Source: Sulfuricurvum sp.
GTDB taxonomy: Bacteria; Campylobacterota; Campylobacteria; Campylobacterales; Sulfurimonadaceae
Length of the DNA: 64,000 nucleotides
Direction: 5' to 3'
NCBI RefSeq assembly: GCF_028681615.1
Contig: NZ_JAQUHV010000001.1
Span: forward strand, 310,001-374,000
The position numbers and the translations under genes were made by a program. Positions 27,453 through 36,830 of the stretch are shown piece after piece. The number at the start of each line of letters is the position of its first letter. The stretch's first letter is position 1. Below the pieces are notes generated by a model that was not told where the DNA came from, searched no databases, and saw nothing but the letters and a program-made list of their open reading frames with translations.

Positions 27453-28749
27453 AGCTGAGATTACGGATTTCGCCGTGACGTTTGATGAAATCGTTCAGGT
27501 CATCAAGACTGAGGTTACGGATCGATTCCAACTCCTGTACACTTGAACCGAGCGGTTTACCGGAATAATATTCACTAAAGGTTCGCCCCAAACGCTGAGA
27601 GAGGGTTTCAACCCGAAGCGGTTCCGATCCCAAAAGAAACTTTTTCGCCTGATCAAGCTCACCTTGGGTTACTCCGTCACGAACAAACGTGTCAATTACT
27701 TCAACAACCGTTTTTTTTGCTTCCGCTTGCGATTCCAGTTTAGTTTGGAGATATCCGCTGAAGTAGGTATTTGTTTTCGCTACCGAAAGGCGTGAGTAGG
27801 CAGAGTACGCAAGACCCCGTTTTACCCGGATTTCTTCCATCAAGCGGCTTCCGAATCCACTGCTTCCCAGAATAAACATTGCGACACGGGATTTGTAGAA
27901 CTCGGGATCTCCCTCACGCATCGCAAACGGAGAACCGAAATAGAGATAAGCCTGTTCGGTGTGCGGACGTTTGAGAATCGATTCTTTTGGTGTACTACGA
28001 GGCTCATAATACCCAGTGACACTCTTTTTCCCTACTTTCAAAACACTTAAGAGTTTTTCGATCTTTTTCTTTGCATCACTTATATTCAAATCTCCGCCCA
28101 TTACAATCAGAGCATTCGACAAAACAAGATGCGATGTTTCAAAATGGGTAACGTCATCCAGTTTTAAAGCGGATATACTGGCTTTTGTCCCAATATTCGG
28201 AGAGGCCATCGGCGTACCTTCAAACAGTACCGCTTTGAGTTCATCCGATGCAACCGTATCAAAATCGTCCTCTTTGCGGGAGATACTGCTAAGGGTCATT
28301 GTTTTGATTTTTTCCAAGGTTTTAGGGGTAAAGTTGGGTTCGCTCAATTGCTCGCTTAGAAGTGAAAGACCGGTATCAAACTCCTCTTTTAAACTTCCGA
28401 GTTCGATTACAAATGTCTCATTCCCGGCATTAGCACTCAGTTGAATTGCCCGTGCATCAAGAGCATCGGCAAATCCGACAGAACCGCGTTTGAGGCTACC
28501 TTCATTCAACATTTTGGCTGTTACACGAGCCAAACCGATGTGTTTACCCTCGTCGATACTGCCGCTCCCGGTAAAAACCAATTGCATCGATACAATCGGG
28601 AGACGTTTATCCTCTTCGAAAATAACGGGTACTTTTACCCCTTTAACCTCAACAAAATCCAGTGTGCTTGCCATAAGTGCTTGCCCTAATAATAAAATCG
28701 TGAAAAAAAGAAATTTGCTAAAAGCGCGATTCAAACTAATATCACTCAC
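27433..28749 (-). CDS. M16-family peptidase-like protein lacking the zinc motif
   Basis: 438 residues with a signal peptide (to about residue 28, LMAS) and two M16 domains (about 30-220, 225-430). Conserved M16 features are present, such as KRLPIVSMQLVFTGSGSIDE, the second-domain YLYFGSPFAMREGDPEFY and GSSGFGSRLMEEIRVKRGLAYSAYS. At the position of the catalytic HxxEH, however, the protein reads HIGLARVTAKMLNEG. It is thus probably a non-catalytic M16B member, a partner or chaperone-like subunit in the periplasm. No catalytic M16 partner is in this window. It overlaps mqnC by 4 bases and recG by 20. Confidence 0.85.
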   Translation of the reverse strand: MSDISLNRAFSKFLFFTILLLGQALMASTLDFVEVKGVKVPVIFEEDKRLPIVSMQLVFTGSGSIDEGKHIGLARVTAKMLNEGSLKRGSVGFADALDARAIQLSANAGNETFVIELGSLKEEFDTGLSLLSEQLSEPNFTPKTLEKIKTMTLSSISRKEDDFDTVASDELKAVLFEGTPMASPNIGTKASISALKLDDVTHFETSHLVLSNALIVMGGDLNISDAKKKIEKLLSVLKVGKKSVTGYYEPRSTPKESILKRPHTEQAYLYFGSPFAMREGDPEFYKSRVAMFILGSSGFGSRLMEEIRVKRGLAYSAYSRLSVAKTNTYFSGYLQTKLESQAEAKKTVVEVIDTFVRDGVTQGELDQAKKFLLGSEPLRVETLSQRLGRTFSEYYSGKPLGSSVQELESIRNLSLDDLNDFIKRHGEIRNLSYAIVTK

Positions 28750-29792
28750 GCAAATTTTTCCAAAATGTCGTAAGCCGTATTGCGAATTGCCGGTGTTTCA
28801 CCGATGTCTCGGATTAGACGCACCATCTCGTCTTTTGCCATTCTAAATCCCGCACCCGCACTTCGGACAACATTCTCTTCCATCATCGTCGAACCTAAAT
28901 CGTTGGCTCCGTAAAGCAGTGCCATCTGTCCGATGTACGGTCCTTGTGTTACCCATGAACTTTGGATATTCGGGAAATTATCCAAGAAAAGACGCGATAC
29001 TGCCAAAAGGCGTAAATAACGGTTTGAAGATTGCTTCTCAATTTCCGGATACTCTTCCATAAGTTGAGTATTCTGACCTTGAAACGACCACATAATAAAG
29101 GCACGGAAGCCTCCCGTCTCATCTTGGAGATCGCGGATCAGGTTCCAATGCTCCACAATCTCTTCATCGGTTTCCACTGTACCGTACATCATCGTAGCCG
29201 TTGATTTGATCCCCAGCTTATGCGCTTCTCGATGAACTTCTAACCACACTTCACTGTCGATTTTTTTCGGAGCAATAATGTCGCGGACGCGGTCACTCAA
29301 AATTTCTGCCCCAGCCCCGGGAATCGAAGCCAACCCTTTGGCATGGAGGCGCGAAAGGCACTCTTGGATCGAAATATGGGAAACTTTGGCGATAAAATCG
29401 AGTTCGATGGAAGAGAAGCCGTGAATCGTGATTTGAGGATATTTTGTATGAATATGTTCTACCAGATCTTCATACCATTCGATTTTGAGTTTGGGGTGAA
29501 CACCGCCTTGGAATAAAATCTGTGTTCCGCCGATTTCCAAAAGTTCTTCGATCTTTTGATCGATCTCATCAAACGTCAGAACATAGGCATCTTCATCTTT
29601 GCCGTGACGATAGAACGCACAAAATTTACAATCGACCCAACATACGTTGGTATAGTTGATATTACGATCAACCACAAATGTCGTAATCCCGTCCGGGTGA
29701 AGCTCACGCTTACGGGCTGACGCCATCTTTCCGAGTTCTTTTAGATCGCCGTTACGAAGTAAATCGAGGGCTTGTTCTTTAGTGAGACGCAT
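28746..29792 (-). CDS. mqnC: Cyclic dehypoxanthinyl futalosine synthase (MqnC)
   Basis: Radical SAM enzyme of the futalosine route to menaquinone, which cyclises dehypoxanthinyl futalosine. 348 residues. The cluster Cys are 51, 55 and 58 (CWVDCKFC, the C-x3-C-x2-C pattern), followed by AFYRHGKDEDAYVLTFDEI and the family blocks ILFQGGVHPKLKIEWYEDL, LSRLHAKGLASIPGAGAEIL and MYGTVETDEEIVEHW. The DxxIxP element IAPKK near 194 also fits. It lies between nusB (6-base gap) and the M16 gene (4-base overlap). Together with the UbiA-type mqnP near 59 kb it shows menaquinone respiration. Confidence 0.94.
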   Translation of the reverse strand: MRLTKEQALDLLRNGDLKELGKMASARKRELHPDGITTFVVDRNINYTNVCWVDCKFCAFYRHGKDEDAYVLTFDEIDQKIEELLEIGGTQILFQGGVHPKLKIEWYEDLVEHIHTKYPQITIHGFSSIELDFIAKVSHISIQECLSRLHAKGLASIPGAGAEILSDRVRDIIAPKKIDSEVWLEVHREAHKLGIKSTATMMYGTVETDEEIVEHWNLIRDLQDETGGFRAFIMWSFQGQNTQLMEEYPEIEKQSSNRYLRLLAVSRLFLDNFPNIQSSWVTQGPYIGQMALLYGANDLGSTMMEENVVRSAGAGFRMAKDEMVRLIRDIGETPAIRNTAYDILEKFA

Positions 29793-29798
29793 AATAAC

Positions 29799-30197
29799 CT
29801 ATTTATCTTTGGAAATCGCGTCCAAAACGCCGTTAATAAATTTCGGAGATTGCTCACTTCCGAATGCTTTCATCACTTCGATCGCTTCATTGATAATGAC
29901 CGCTGAATCGAGTTCGCCAAACATAATTTCATACGCTCCCAGACGGAGTGTCGCACGTTCGATTGATCCCAAACGGTCAAAATCCCAATCTTTGAGATGT
30001 TTGTCAATCGCTTCGTCCACTTGGGACAAATGATCAATGACACCTTTGAACAGATCAAGGGCAAAATCACGTTGTTTGTTACGGATCTTTTTTTCTTCGA
30101 GAATTTCGTCACTGAAATCAGCGATGCTTTGGTTTCCCAAATCATACGCGTACAAAAGACTGACTACTGCCATACGGGCTTGATGTCGTGTTGCCAT
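29799..30197 (-). CDS. nusB: Transcription antitermination factor NusB
   Basis: RNA-binding antitermination protein that pairs with S10 (NusE) at boxA of rRNA operons. 132 residues, entirely the all-helical NusB fold. It begins ATRHQARMAVVSLLYAYDLGN, with the Arg-rich first helix, and ends with AVIINEAIEVMKAFGSEQSPKFINGVLDAI, a block diagnostic of the family (core SPKFINGVLDAI). The start ATG shares a base with the ribH stop (30197), the usual ribH-nusB order. Confidence 0.96.
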   Translation of the reverse strand: MATRHQARMAVVSLLYAYDLGNQSIADFSDEILEEKKIRNKQRDFALDLFKGVIDHLSQVDEAIDKHLKDWDFDRLGSIERATLRLGAYEIMFGELDSAVIINEAIEVMKAFGSEQSPKFINGVLDAISKDK

Positions 30198-30667
30198 TAG
30201 TTACCAATCTCTTCGTAAAGATCAAGCATTTCGATCACAACAGTCATTGCTTCGAACCCTTTGTTCCCAGCTTTGGTTCCCGCACGTTCGATCGCCTGTT
30301 CAATCGTATCAGTCGTCAATAATCCAAACGATACCGGTTTTTTGTGTTTCAAACTCACGGTAGCAATCCCTTTTGTCGCTTCAGCCGAAACATAATCGAA
30401 ATGAGGAGTTGAACCGCGGATAACTGCGCCCAGAGCACATACCGCATCAAATTTTCCGCTGCTAAGAAGCTGTTCGATCACCATCGGAAGCTCGAACGCA
30501 CCCGGTGCCAAAACGTGAGTCAACTCATCAGCGTTTCCACCGTGACGTGCATACGCATCTTTCGCCCCTTCAACAAGACGGTCCACGATGAAATGGTTCC
30601 ATCGTGTGCTGACAATAGCTACTTTTTTATCCGTGCGAACACGAAGTTGTCCTTCTATTAACTTCAT
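30197..30667 (-). CDS. ribH: 6,7-dimethyl-8-ribityllumazine synthase
   Basis: Penultimate enzyme of riboflavin synthesis, forming an icosahedral or pentameric shell. 156 residues from the ATG at 30667, with AAGGAAA upstream; the in-frame ATG at 30694 lies in kdsA. Motifs are [17 protein letters not shown] (substrate pocket), [17 protein letters not shown] and [23 protein letters not shown] (phosphate loop [12 protein letters not shown]), and [23 protein letters not shown]. It ends on the nusB start. Confidence 0.97.
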   Translation of the reverse strand: MKLIEGQLRVRTDKKVAIVSTRWNHFIVDRLVEGAKDAYARHGGNADELTHVLAPGAFELPMVIEQLLSSGKFDAVCALGAVIRGSTPHFDYVSAEATKGIATVSLKHKKPVSFGLLTTDTIEQAIERAGTKAGNKGFEAMTVVIEMLDLYEEIGN

Positions 30668-30671
30668 AAAA

Positions 30672-31472
30672 TCAATTTCCTTTAACTGAGTCAATTTTTA
30701 ACAGCGTTTCGCTTAACGCTTCGAGTTGTTCTAATTTTAGCATATTCGGCCCGTCACTCAAAGCGCAAGTCGGGTCAAAATGGGTTTCGAAGAAGAATCC
30801 GTCTACCCCTACGGCTGCTGCCGCCCGAGCGAGGTGAGGAACCATAGAACTGTCTCCCCCTGTTTTGCCTGTCCCTGTTCCCGGCATTTGTACCGAATGG
30901 GTCGCGTCGAAAATGACAGGGGCAAACTCTCTCATAATCACTAATGAACGCATATCGACGACAAGATTGCCGTAACCAAACGAAGAACCCCGTTCGCATA
31001 ATAAAACACCATATTTTTGCGATGCTTTGTAACTTACCTCATCGCATCCGCGTGTTTTAAGAACTTTAGCCACCGAAAAACGCATATCGGCAGGGGTCAT
31101 AAACTGCCCTTTTTTGATATTAACGATTTTATCGGTTTTTGCCGCCGCTACCAGCAAGTCGGTTTGGCGGCATAAAAATGCCGGGATTTGAAGCATATCG
31201 ACAACCTCGGCAGCGATCGGGACTTGATAGCTTTCATGAACGTCCGTGACGATTTTGTACCCGAAATCGTCTTTCACTTTTTGCAGGATTCGAAGCCCCT
31301 CTTCGATCCCGGGTCCGCGATAGCTCTCCAATGAAGTACGATTGGCTTTATCAAAACTCGATTTAAAGTAAAAATCGAATCGGGAATCATTTTGATAGCA
31401 TTCAAATGACTTTGCAATTTTAAAAATCGACTCTTCGCTTTCAATGACACACGGGCCGGCTAAAAGTATCAT
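30672..31472 (-). CDS. kdsA: 3-deoxy-8-phosphooctulonate synthase (KDO-8-P synthase)
   Basis: Condenses arabinose-5-phosphate and PEP to KDO-8-P for LPS inner core. 266 residues. [12 protein letters not shown] opens the barrel, with [20 protein letters not shown] (about 37-56) for PEP binding, [11 protein letters not shown], and [30 protein letters not shown] near the end. First gene of a run kdsA-ribH-nusB-mqnC-M16-recG with gaps under 10 bases or overlaps. No clear promoter was recognised upstream. Confidence 0.96.
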   Translation of the reverse strand: MILLAGPCVIESEESIFKIAKSFECYQNDSRFDFYFKSSFDKANRTSLESYRGPGIEEGLRILQKVKDDFGYKIVTDVHESYQVPIAAEVVDMLQIPAFLCRQTDLLVAAAKTDKIVNIKKGQFMTPADMRFSVAKVLKTRGCDEVSYKASQKYGVLLCERGSSFGYGNLVVDMRSLVIMREFAPVIFDATHSVQMPGTGTGKTGGDSSMVPHLARAAAAVGVDGFFFETHFDPTCALSDGPNMLKLEQLEALSETLLKIDSVKGN

Positions 31473-31515
31473 CCATACTCCTATGAGTTAATAGTGATAT
31501 TGTACTGTGAAAAAA

Positions 31516-32745
31516 TTAAAATCCCTTTCGGCATGGAGGTTTCTTTTTTTGCAACAGCTGAAGACCTTTCGCACATTGCAAATGGATTCGAAAACGATAG
31601 CTTCGCATCACGATCGTCTTGATCCAATAGCCTACCAATCCGTTGAACCGAATCCATCCCAGCAAAGAGACACTGGCATATTTTCCGCCCAAAGCGATCA
31701 GTGTCCCGCGCATCCGTAAATCAGAGGGAATCATTGCTTCATTCATCATAAGAGACAGGATATTTTTGGCCGCATGTTCAGCACTTCGTTCTGCGCTTTG
31801 AGCCGTAGGCGGAATCCTGTTTCCTCCTCGATCATGCAATTCGGCTATATCTCCGGCCGCAAATGCTCCTGCACAGGAGGGAAGAGAGAGATAATCATCA
31901 ACGATTAATTGCCCTTTTTTGTTTTTCGGAATATCCAGAGTCGATGTCAATGTCGATGCTACAATCCCCCCTGCAAAAATCATAAAATCAAAGTGAACAG
32001 AGTCTTTATCGTTAAGAATAAGAGTATGCTCTTCAACCGACGTAATACGGGAGTGATTGATAATGTTTACTCCGAGTTCAAACAGCCGTTTTGTTGCCTG
32101 TTGCACCAAGTATTCTTCCATCCCGTCCAGGACGTTTTCATGGGGTATAATCAAAAAGATATGGATATTTTCACAGGTGAGCGTATTGTCTTTGTGAAAT
32201 ATCTTTACATAATGTGCCATCTCAGCAGCAATTTCAACACCGCTTAACCCTCCGCCCCCGATCACGATATTAAAAGGTTCGGTTCGCCATCCCCCCTCGC
32301 TTTCCATTTTTTCATACAAACGCTGTTCAAACTGCTGTTTGAATGCCAAAGAACCTGAAAGAGTTTTCACACCATGCGAATGTTCTCTTAAACCGATAAT
32401 AGAACTATGATATGCGGTACGGCTTCCTGCGCACAGCAGCAGATAATCATAAGGGTGTCCCGAATTTTCTCCAAGTACATGTTTATTCTCAAAATCGATC
32501 TCGCGTACCGTATCTTTTACATACAGTACGTGCTCGCCGTAACTCAGGCAAAGAGCTACCAAATCGATCGAAACCATCGTCATGGAACACTCATTGGCAA
32601 TCAATTCATATGCGTCGGTTTGTAAAAAATGATAAGGGTGCTGATCGATCAATACGATGTCGCAAAGGCCTGACGTAGCCAGAACATTAAGAGCTTTAAC
32701 TCCTGCATATCCTCCGCCGACGATAACCACACGATGGCGTTTCAT
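31516..32745 (-). CDS. NDH-2-like NAD(P)H:quinone oxidoreductase
   Basis: FAD-dependent oxidoreductase of 409 residues from the ATG at 32745, which has GAGGGA 5 bases upstream (an ATG at 32757 is also in frame). FAD site VVIVGGGYAGVKAL at 5-18; second dinucleotide site NIVIGGGGLSGVEIAAEMAHY near 160-180 (core GGGGLSGVEIA); late FAD contact GAFAAGDIAELHDRGGNRIPPTAQSAE. These are type II NADH dehydrogenase features. A basic amphipathic C-terminus (SYRFRIHLQCAKGLQLLQKKK) may attach it to the membrane. It could alternatively be another member of the NDH-2/SQR-like family; substrates are not shown. Confidence 0.82.
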   Translation of the reverse strand: MKRHRVVIVGGGYAGVKALNVLATSGLCDIVLIDQHPYHFLQTDAYELIANECSMTMVSIDLVALCLSYGEHVLYVKDTVREIDFENKHVLGENSGHPYDYLLLCAGSRTAYHSSIIGLREHSHGVKTLSGSLAFKQQFEQRLYEKMESEGGWRTEPFNIVIGGGGLSGVEIAAEMAHYVKIFHKDNTLTCENIHIFLIIPHENVLDGMEEYLVQQATKRLFELGVNIINHSRITSVEEHTLILNDKDSVHFDFMIFAGGIVASTLTSTLDIPKNKKGQLIVDDYLSLPSCAGAFAAGDIAELHDRGGNRIPPTAQSAERSAEHAAKNILSLMMNEAMIPSDLRMRGTLIALGGKYASVSLLGWIRFNGLVGYWIKTIVMRSYRFRIHLQCAKGLQLLQKKKPPCRKGF

Positions 32746-32782
32746 TGCATCCCTCACTTTATTAGCTTTGAAGACGATTATA

Positions 32783-33931
32783 TCACTGTTTTATTATTGC
32801 ATTGGAACACACGACAGCGGAACTAAATGCCCACTGAAAGTTGTATCCTCCCAGTTCTCCCGTCACATCCACCGCTTCACCGATACAATAAAGCCCTTTG
32901 ACTTTTTTCGTTTCCATACTCAGCGGATCGATCTCTTCGCATGCTATCCCACCGCGACATGCTTCGGCTTTGCTAAAACCGAATGTTCCGGAAGGAGCCA
33001 TCGCGTAATTGCGGATTAATGCCAACGTTGAACGTTCGACTTCAGATAAGCGGTTACAGGGCTTATCTTCCAACCCTACGGCATCCAGAAATGCTTTCAT
33101 AAACCGTTTCGGCAACGGCAGTGCGGTACTGAGGAGCTTTTTCTCATTTTTGATCGTCCCCAAATCAAAATCGGGTAAAAAATCGATTACTATCTCACCG
33201 CGATGCCAGTAAAGCGAAGCCGAAAGGACGACCAGTCCGCTGATCCCTTTGTGCGCGAAAAGAAAATCTTCATCTAACGTTTTACCCGCGACATGGATAC
33301 GGGCTGGAAAACTAACTCCGCTAAGCTCTTTCATCCAAAACTCTTTCGGCTGTAACGTGAGTCCTACCAAAGCCGGAATAAACGGAACGGTTTTGATCCC
33401 GTACTGTTGGGCGATTTTGAGACCGATATCACTCGCACCGAGTTCTTTATAGCTCGCACCGCCCGTTGCTACTACGACACGCTTCGCTTGGAATTTCCCT
33501 TTGTCAGTCGATACCGTAAACGGATTTTCCCCCTCAACCAAAAGAATCTTATGGTTCAAAAGCATATCGCTCCCCTGAGCACGTCCGAGTAAAATCGAAA
33601 TCACCTCATCACTGCTTTTGGGGCAAAAATAGTAACGCTCTTTCCGGATCACCGGACGCAGCCCTCTTTTGTGAAAATACTCCAGAAGAGCCTCTTTGGA
33701 AAAAATACTCAGAGCATGGGAAACCAATGCCTCATCACCCAAAAAATGGCTGGTATCCACTTCCACATTGGTGAGGTTGCACTTCCCTCCTCCTGAGGCT
33801 TTTAGTTTCAATGCCGGACGGGAATTTCCCTCAATAACGGCTACACTCAGCGAACTATGCTCCCGAAGCTGTGCGGCACACATGAGGCCGCTTGCACCGC
33901 CCCCTAAAATGATGACATCGTACTGCTTCAT
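32783..33931 (-). CDS. BaiN/HI0933-type FAD-dependent oxidoreductase
   Basis: Flavoprotein of 382 residues with N-terminal FAD motif DVIILGGGASGLMCAAQL (5-22) and the family hallmark LKASGGGKCNLTN (about 43-55), then VVVATGGASYKELGASDIGLKIAQ near 150 and the C-terminal GLYCIGEAVDVTGELGGYNFQWAFSSA. The family is widespread (YhiN, HI0933, BaiN), and its physiological substrate is generally unknown; bile-acid reduction applies only to gut clostridia. The start overlaps msrQ by 4 bases, so the three genes msrP-msrQ-this one look like one unit. Confidence 0.9.
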   Translation of the reverse strand: MKQYDVIILGGGASGLMCAAQLREHSSLSVAVIEGNSRPALKLKASGGGKCNLTNVEVDTSHFLGDEALVSHALSIFSKEALLEYFHKRGLRPVIRKERYYFCPKSSDEVISILLGRAQGSDMLLNHKILLVEGENPFTVSTDKGKFQAKRVVVATGGASYKELGASDIGLKIAQQYGIKTVPFIPALVGLTLQPKEFWMKELSGVSFPARIHVAGKTLDEDFLFAHKGISGLVVLSASLYWHRGEIVIDFLPDFDLGTIKNEKKLLSTALPLPKRFMKAFLDAVGLEDKPCNRLSEVERSTLALIRNYAMAPSGTFGFSKAEACRGGIACEEIDPLSMETKKVKGLYCIGEAVDVTGELGGYNFQWAFSSAVVCSNAIIKQ

Positions 33932-34530
33932 CGTTTAATCAGCCGAAGAACCAGAAGAGATATAAGAACCCCGCCCATGGCAATATTGTCCCATGTGATC
34001 GTTTTATGGCTCATCAAATAGTGGACCACAATCAACACGACAGCGATATAGACCATTCTGTGCCATGTTCTGAACATTCCGAACAGTTTTTTGCTCGAGG
34101 TAAGCGCCATCGTGAGCATAATAATAAAAGCCCCCATCCCGTAAGCAATAAAAGGCTTCGTCACCACTTCATGGATCACACCGTGAATATGAAATTCCTG
34201 ATCAATCCCGATAAAAAGCATCGCATGAATCAACACATAAAAAAAAGAGAACAATCCGGCTGTACGGCGATATCGGATAAGATTGAGTTTTAAAAATACG
34301 CGTACGGGGGTAAATGTCAGGGTAAGTGCTAAAAGCCAAAATGCACTGTTGCCCGATAAATTGGTTAGAAACTTTAAAGGATCGTTCGGGAATTTGGATA
34401 GTGTTAATGGGACAAAATGTTCTAAATACATAAAAAAACCATGTAACCATTCCGGCTGAAATTCAGCACTGAAGCGCAGCAATGCATACACAATAGGAAG
34501 TAACGCACCTATCCAAATAAGTATTCTCAT
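33928..34530 (-). CDS. msrQ: Heme-binding membrane subunit MsrQ
   Basis: Inner-membrane b-type cytochrome that feeds electrons from the quinone pool to the periplasmic methionine sulfoxide reductase MsrP. 200 residues with six predicted helices. His residues in helices suit heme binding (LIHAMLFIG, FRTWHRMVYIAVVLIVVHYLMSHK), and TFTPVRVFLKLNLIRYRRTAGLFSF (core TPVRVFL, RRTAGL) is the family signature. It lies 11 bases downstream of msrP. Confidence 0.93.
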   Translation of the reverse strand: MRILIWIGALLPIVYALLRFSAEFQPEWLHGFFMYLEHFVPLTLSKFPNDPLKFLTNLSGNSAFWLLALTLTFTPVRVFLKLNLIRYRRTAGLFSFFYVLIHAMLFIGIDQEFHIHGVIHEVVTKPFIAYGMGAFIIMLTMALTSSKKLFGMFRTWHRMVYIAVVLIVVHYLMSHKTITWDNIAMGGVLISLLVLRLIKR

Positions 34531-34541
34531 TTAACCTCTTT

Positions 34542-35468
34542 TTAGTAAAACTTTTTTAAATCCATATTTTTATACAAATGCGCCACATCTGCGCCATAGC
34601 CGTTAAAGGCCAGCGTATCTTGTTTAAAAAATTTTCCAAGTACCCGTTCGCGCGCTTGAGACCACCTCGGATGATCGACGGCAGGGTTGACGTTGGCATA
34701 AAACCCGTACTCATTTGGTGCTAATTGATTCCACGTCGAACGTGTTTGGTGTTCGCTGAGGGTAATTTTGACAATACTTTTAATACTTTTAAACCCATAT
34801 TTCCAAGGTACGACAAGCCGAATCGGAGCACCGTTTTGAGGTAATAATTCTTTGCCGTATAAACCTACTGCTAGAAGAGTAAGCGGGTGCATCGCTTCAT
34901 CGATTCGAAGCCCTTCTCGGTATGGAAACGGAATATTACCAAAAGTTTGCCGTTGTGCCGGAAATTGGGCTGGATCAAAGAGCGTTTCAAACTCAACGTA
35001 TTTGCTTTTGGAAGTCAATCCGGCTTGTTTTAGCAAAGATGAGAGACTAAATCCCACCCACGGTACCACCATCGCCCATCCCTCAACACAACGGAAACGG
35101 TATATCCGCTCTTCCAACGGTATTTTTTTAATCAGTGTATCGATATCAAGTGTTTGTGTTTTTTGCACTTCTCCTCCGACATGAAGCGTCCATGGCCGGG
35201 TTTTAAGATTTTTGGCAAGTTTTGCAGGTGATTCTTTATCGGTACTGTATTCATAAAAATTGTTATACGTCGTAATTTGATCAAACGACGTCAGTTCCAG
35301 AGGGCTTTTGGCTTTTTCATATCCCAGTGCCGCCATTAGCGGTGACGTTCCCAACAGCGCTGCCGCCGCACCCAGTTTCATCAACTCCCTCCGTTCACGG
35401 TAAACCTGCTCGGATGTTATCTCAGATGAAGGTATCACATCATAATTGGTTCGTCTAAGCATCTTCAA
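34542..35468 (-). CDS. msrP: Protein-methionine-sulfoxide reductase catalytic subunit MsrP
   Basis: Periplasmic molybdopterin enzyme that repairs oxidised methionines. 308 residues. A twin-arginine signal has Arg26-Arg27 ([17 protein letters not shown]), followed by the family's [15 protein letters not shown]. Mo-coordinating Cys127 is in [18 protein letters not shown], and [21 protein letters not shown] comes near 220. The gene is divergent from rimO with a 45-base gap. It implies a Tat export system and Mo-cofactor synthesis elsewhere. Confidence 0.96.
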   Translation of the reverse strand: MKMLRRTNYDVIPSSEITSEQVYRERRELMKLGAAAALLGTSPLMAALGYEKAKSPLELTSFDQITTYNNFYEYSTDKESPAKLAKNLKTRPWTLHVGGEVQKTQTLDIDTLIKKIPLEERIYRFRCVEGWAMVVPWVGFSLSSLLKQAGLTSKSKYVEFETLFDPAQFPAQRQTFGNIPFPYREGLRIDEAMHPLTLLAVGLYGKELLPQNGAPIRLVVPWKYGFKSIKSIVKITLSEHQTRSTWNQLAPNEYGFYANVNPAVDHPRWSQARERVLGKFFKQDTLAFNGYGADVAHLYKNMDLKKFY

Positions 35469-35480
35469 CCTCCAGTTGGC

Positions 35481-35486
35481 TATAAT
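35481..35486 (+). promoter_or_regulatory. -10 box for rimO
   Basis: TATAAT in the 45-base gap between msrP and rimO, 27 bases before the rimO ATG. No -35 hexamer is visible. AAGGG near 35502-35506 is the rimO Shine-Dalgarno. Confidence 0.5.
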
Positions 35487-35513
35487 TGCACTATATTATC
35501 CAAGGGTTGGTAA

Positions 35514-36830
35514 ATGTCCAAAAAGCTCCACATTGTCTCTTTAGGCTGTACTAAAAATCTCGTCGATACCGAGGTTATGCTTGGACGGCTGAAAGATTTT
35601 GAAATGACCGATGCAAGCGGTGAGGCGGATGTTATTATCGTCAACACCTGCGGATTCATCGATGCTGCAAAACAAGAGTCGCTGAACACTATCTTCAATC
35701 TTGATGCGGGACGTAAAAAAGATTCGGTTCTGGTTATGGCGGGATGTCTTTCCGAACGCTACAAAGAGGAACTTTCCAAAGAGCTCAGCGAAGTCGATAT
35801 CTTCACCGGTGTCGGCGATTACGACAAGATCGACGAGCTGCTCGCCGCCAAACAAAGCCGTTTTACCCCTGAAGTCTATCTCATTGACGGTGCGGAACGT
35901 GTTGTTACGGGTTCGACCTATCACGCCTACATCAAACTCTCCGAAGGGTGCAATCAAGTGTGCAGTTTCTGCGCCATCCCTTCGTTTAAAGGAAAACTCC
36001 ACTCGCGCGATTTGGAGAGCATCGCAAAAGAAGTCGAAGGTCTGGTTACAAAAGGGTATTACGATTTCAGTTTCGTATCCCAAGACTCCAGTTCCTATCT
36101 GCGTGATCAGAATATCCAAGACGGCCTTATCCACCTCATCAAACGGATCGAACTGATCGACGGAGTCAAAAGTGCACGCATTTTGTATCTCTATCCTTCG
36201 ACAACAACGCTGAAACTGATCAAAACCATCGGCGATTCAAAAGTGTTCCATAACTACTTCGACATGCCGATCCAGCACATCAACGACGAAATGTTGAAAA
36301 TCATGAAACGCGGATTCGGGAAAGAGAAAACGCTGGAACTGCTCAATGCGATGAAAGCATTGCCGTCCTCATTTATCCGTACCAGTTTCATCGTCGGTCA
36401 TCCAAAAGAAAGCGAAGCGATGTTCGACGAAATGGCAGAGTTTGCAAACACTTTCGGATTTGACCGTATCAACGTCTTCAGCTACTCCGATGAGGAGGGG
36501 ACAAGCGCCTATACGATGGAGGATAAAATCCCTTGCAAAGTGATCAATGCACGTGCTAAAAAACTGGGGAAAATCGCCTCGAGTGTCGAAGATGAAAGTT
36601 TGAAGAAATTAGTCGGCCAAGAAATCGCCCTCGTCATCGACGGAGAGAGTGACGAGCACGAATACCTCCTTAGCGCACGTGCATTACTCTGGGCTCCGGA
36701 TGTGGACGGTGAAATCTATGTTAACGACCGAGAGATCGAGGGTGAACTCACTTTCGGAAAAATCTACCGTGCCCGCATTACCGAACTCGCCGAGAAACGG
36801 CCTCTTGCTACCGTAACGGGCGATGTCTGA
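35514..36830 (+). CDS. rimO: Ribosomal protein uS12 methylthiotransferase
   Basis: Radical SAM enzyme that adds a methylthio group to the conserved Asp of ribosomal protein S12. 438 residues. First cluster Cys12, Cys46 and Cys78 in the UPF0004 domain (SLGCTKNLVDTEVMLG); second cluster Cys146, Cys150, Cys153 (GCNQVCSFCAIP); TRAM domain from about 365. CTKNLVD rather than CAMNVRD and the SFKGKLHSRD block set it apart from MiaB, which is encoded separately at 45.8-47.1 kb. Its stop overlaps the start of tilS by 8 bases. Confidence 0.96.
   Translation: MSKKLHIVSLGCTKNLVDTEVMLGRLKDFEMTDASGEADVIIVNTCGFIDAAKQESLNTIFNLDAGRKKDSVLVMAGCLSERYKEELSKELSEVDIFTGVGDYDKIDELLAAKQSRFTPEVYLIDGAERVVTGSTYHAYIKLSEGCNQVCSFCAIPSFKGKLHSRDLESIAKEVEGLVTKGYYDFSFVSQDSSSYLRDQNIQDGLIHLIKRIELIDGVKSARILYLYPSTTTLKLIKTIGDSKVFHNYFDMPIQHINDEMLKIMKRGFGKEKTLELLNAMKALPSSFIRTSFIVGHPKESEAMFDEMAEFANTFGFDRINVFSYSDEEGTSAYTMEDKIPCKVINARAKKLGKIASSVEDESLKKLVGQEIALVIDGESDEHEYLLSARALLWAPDVDGEIYVNDREIEGELTFGKIYRARITELAEKRPLATVTGDV

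Noticed and set aside
35541-36134. 197-residue open frame antisense to rimO
   Set aside because: Opposite to well-conserved RimO cluster motifs; composition is typical of a shadow frame.
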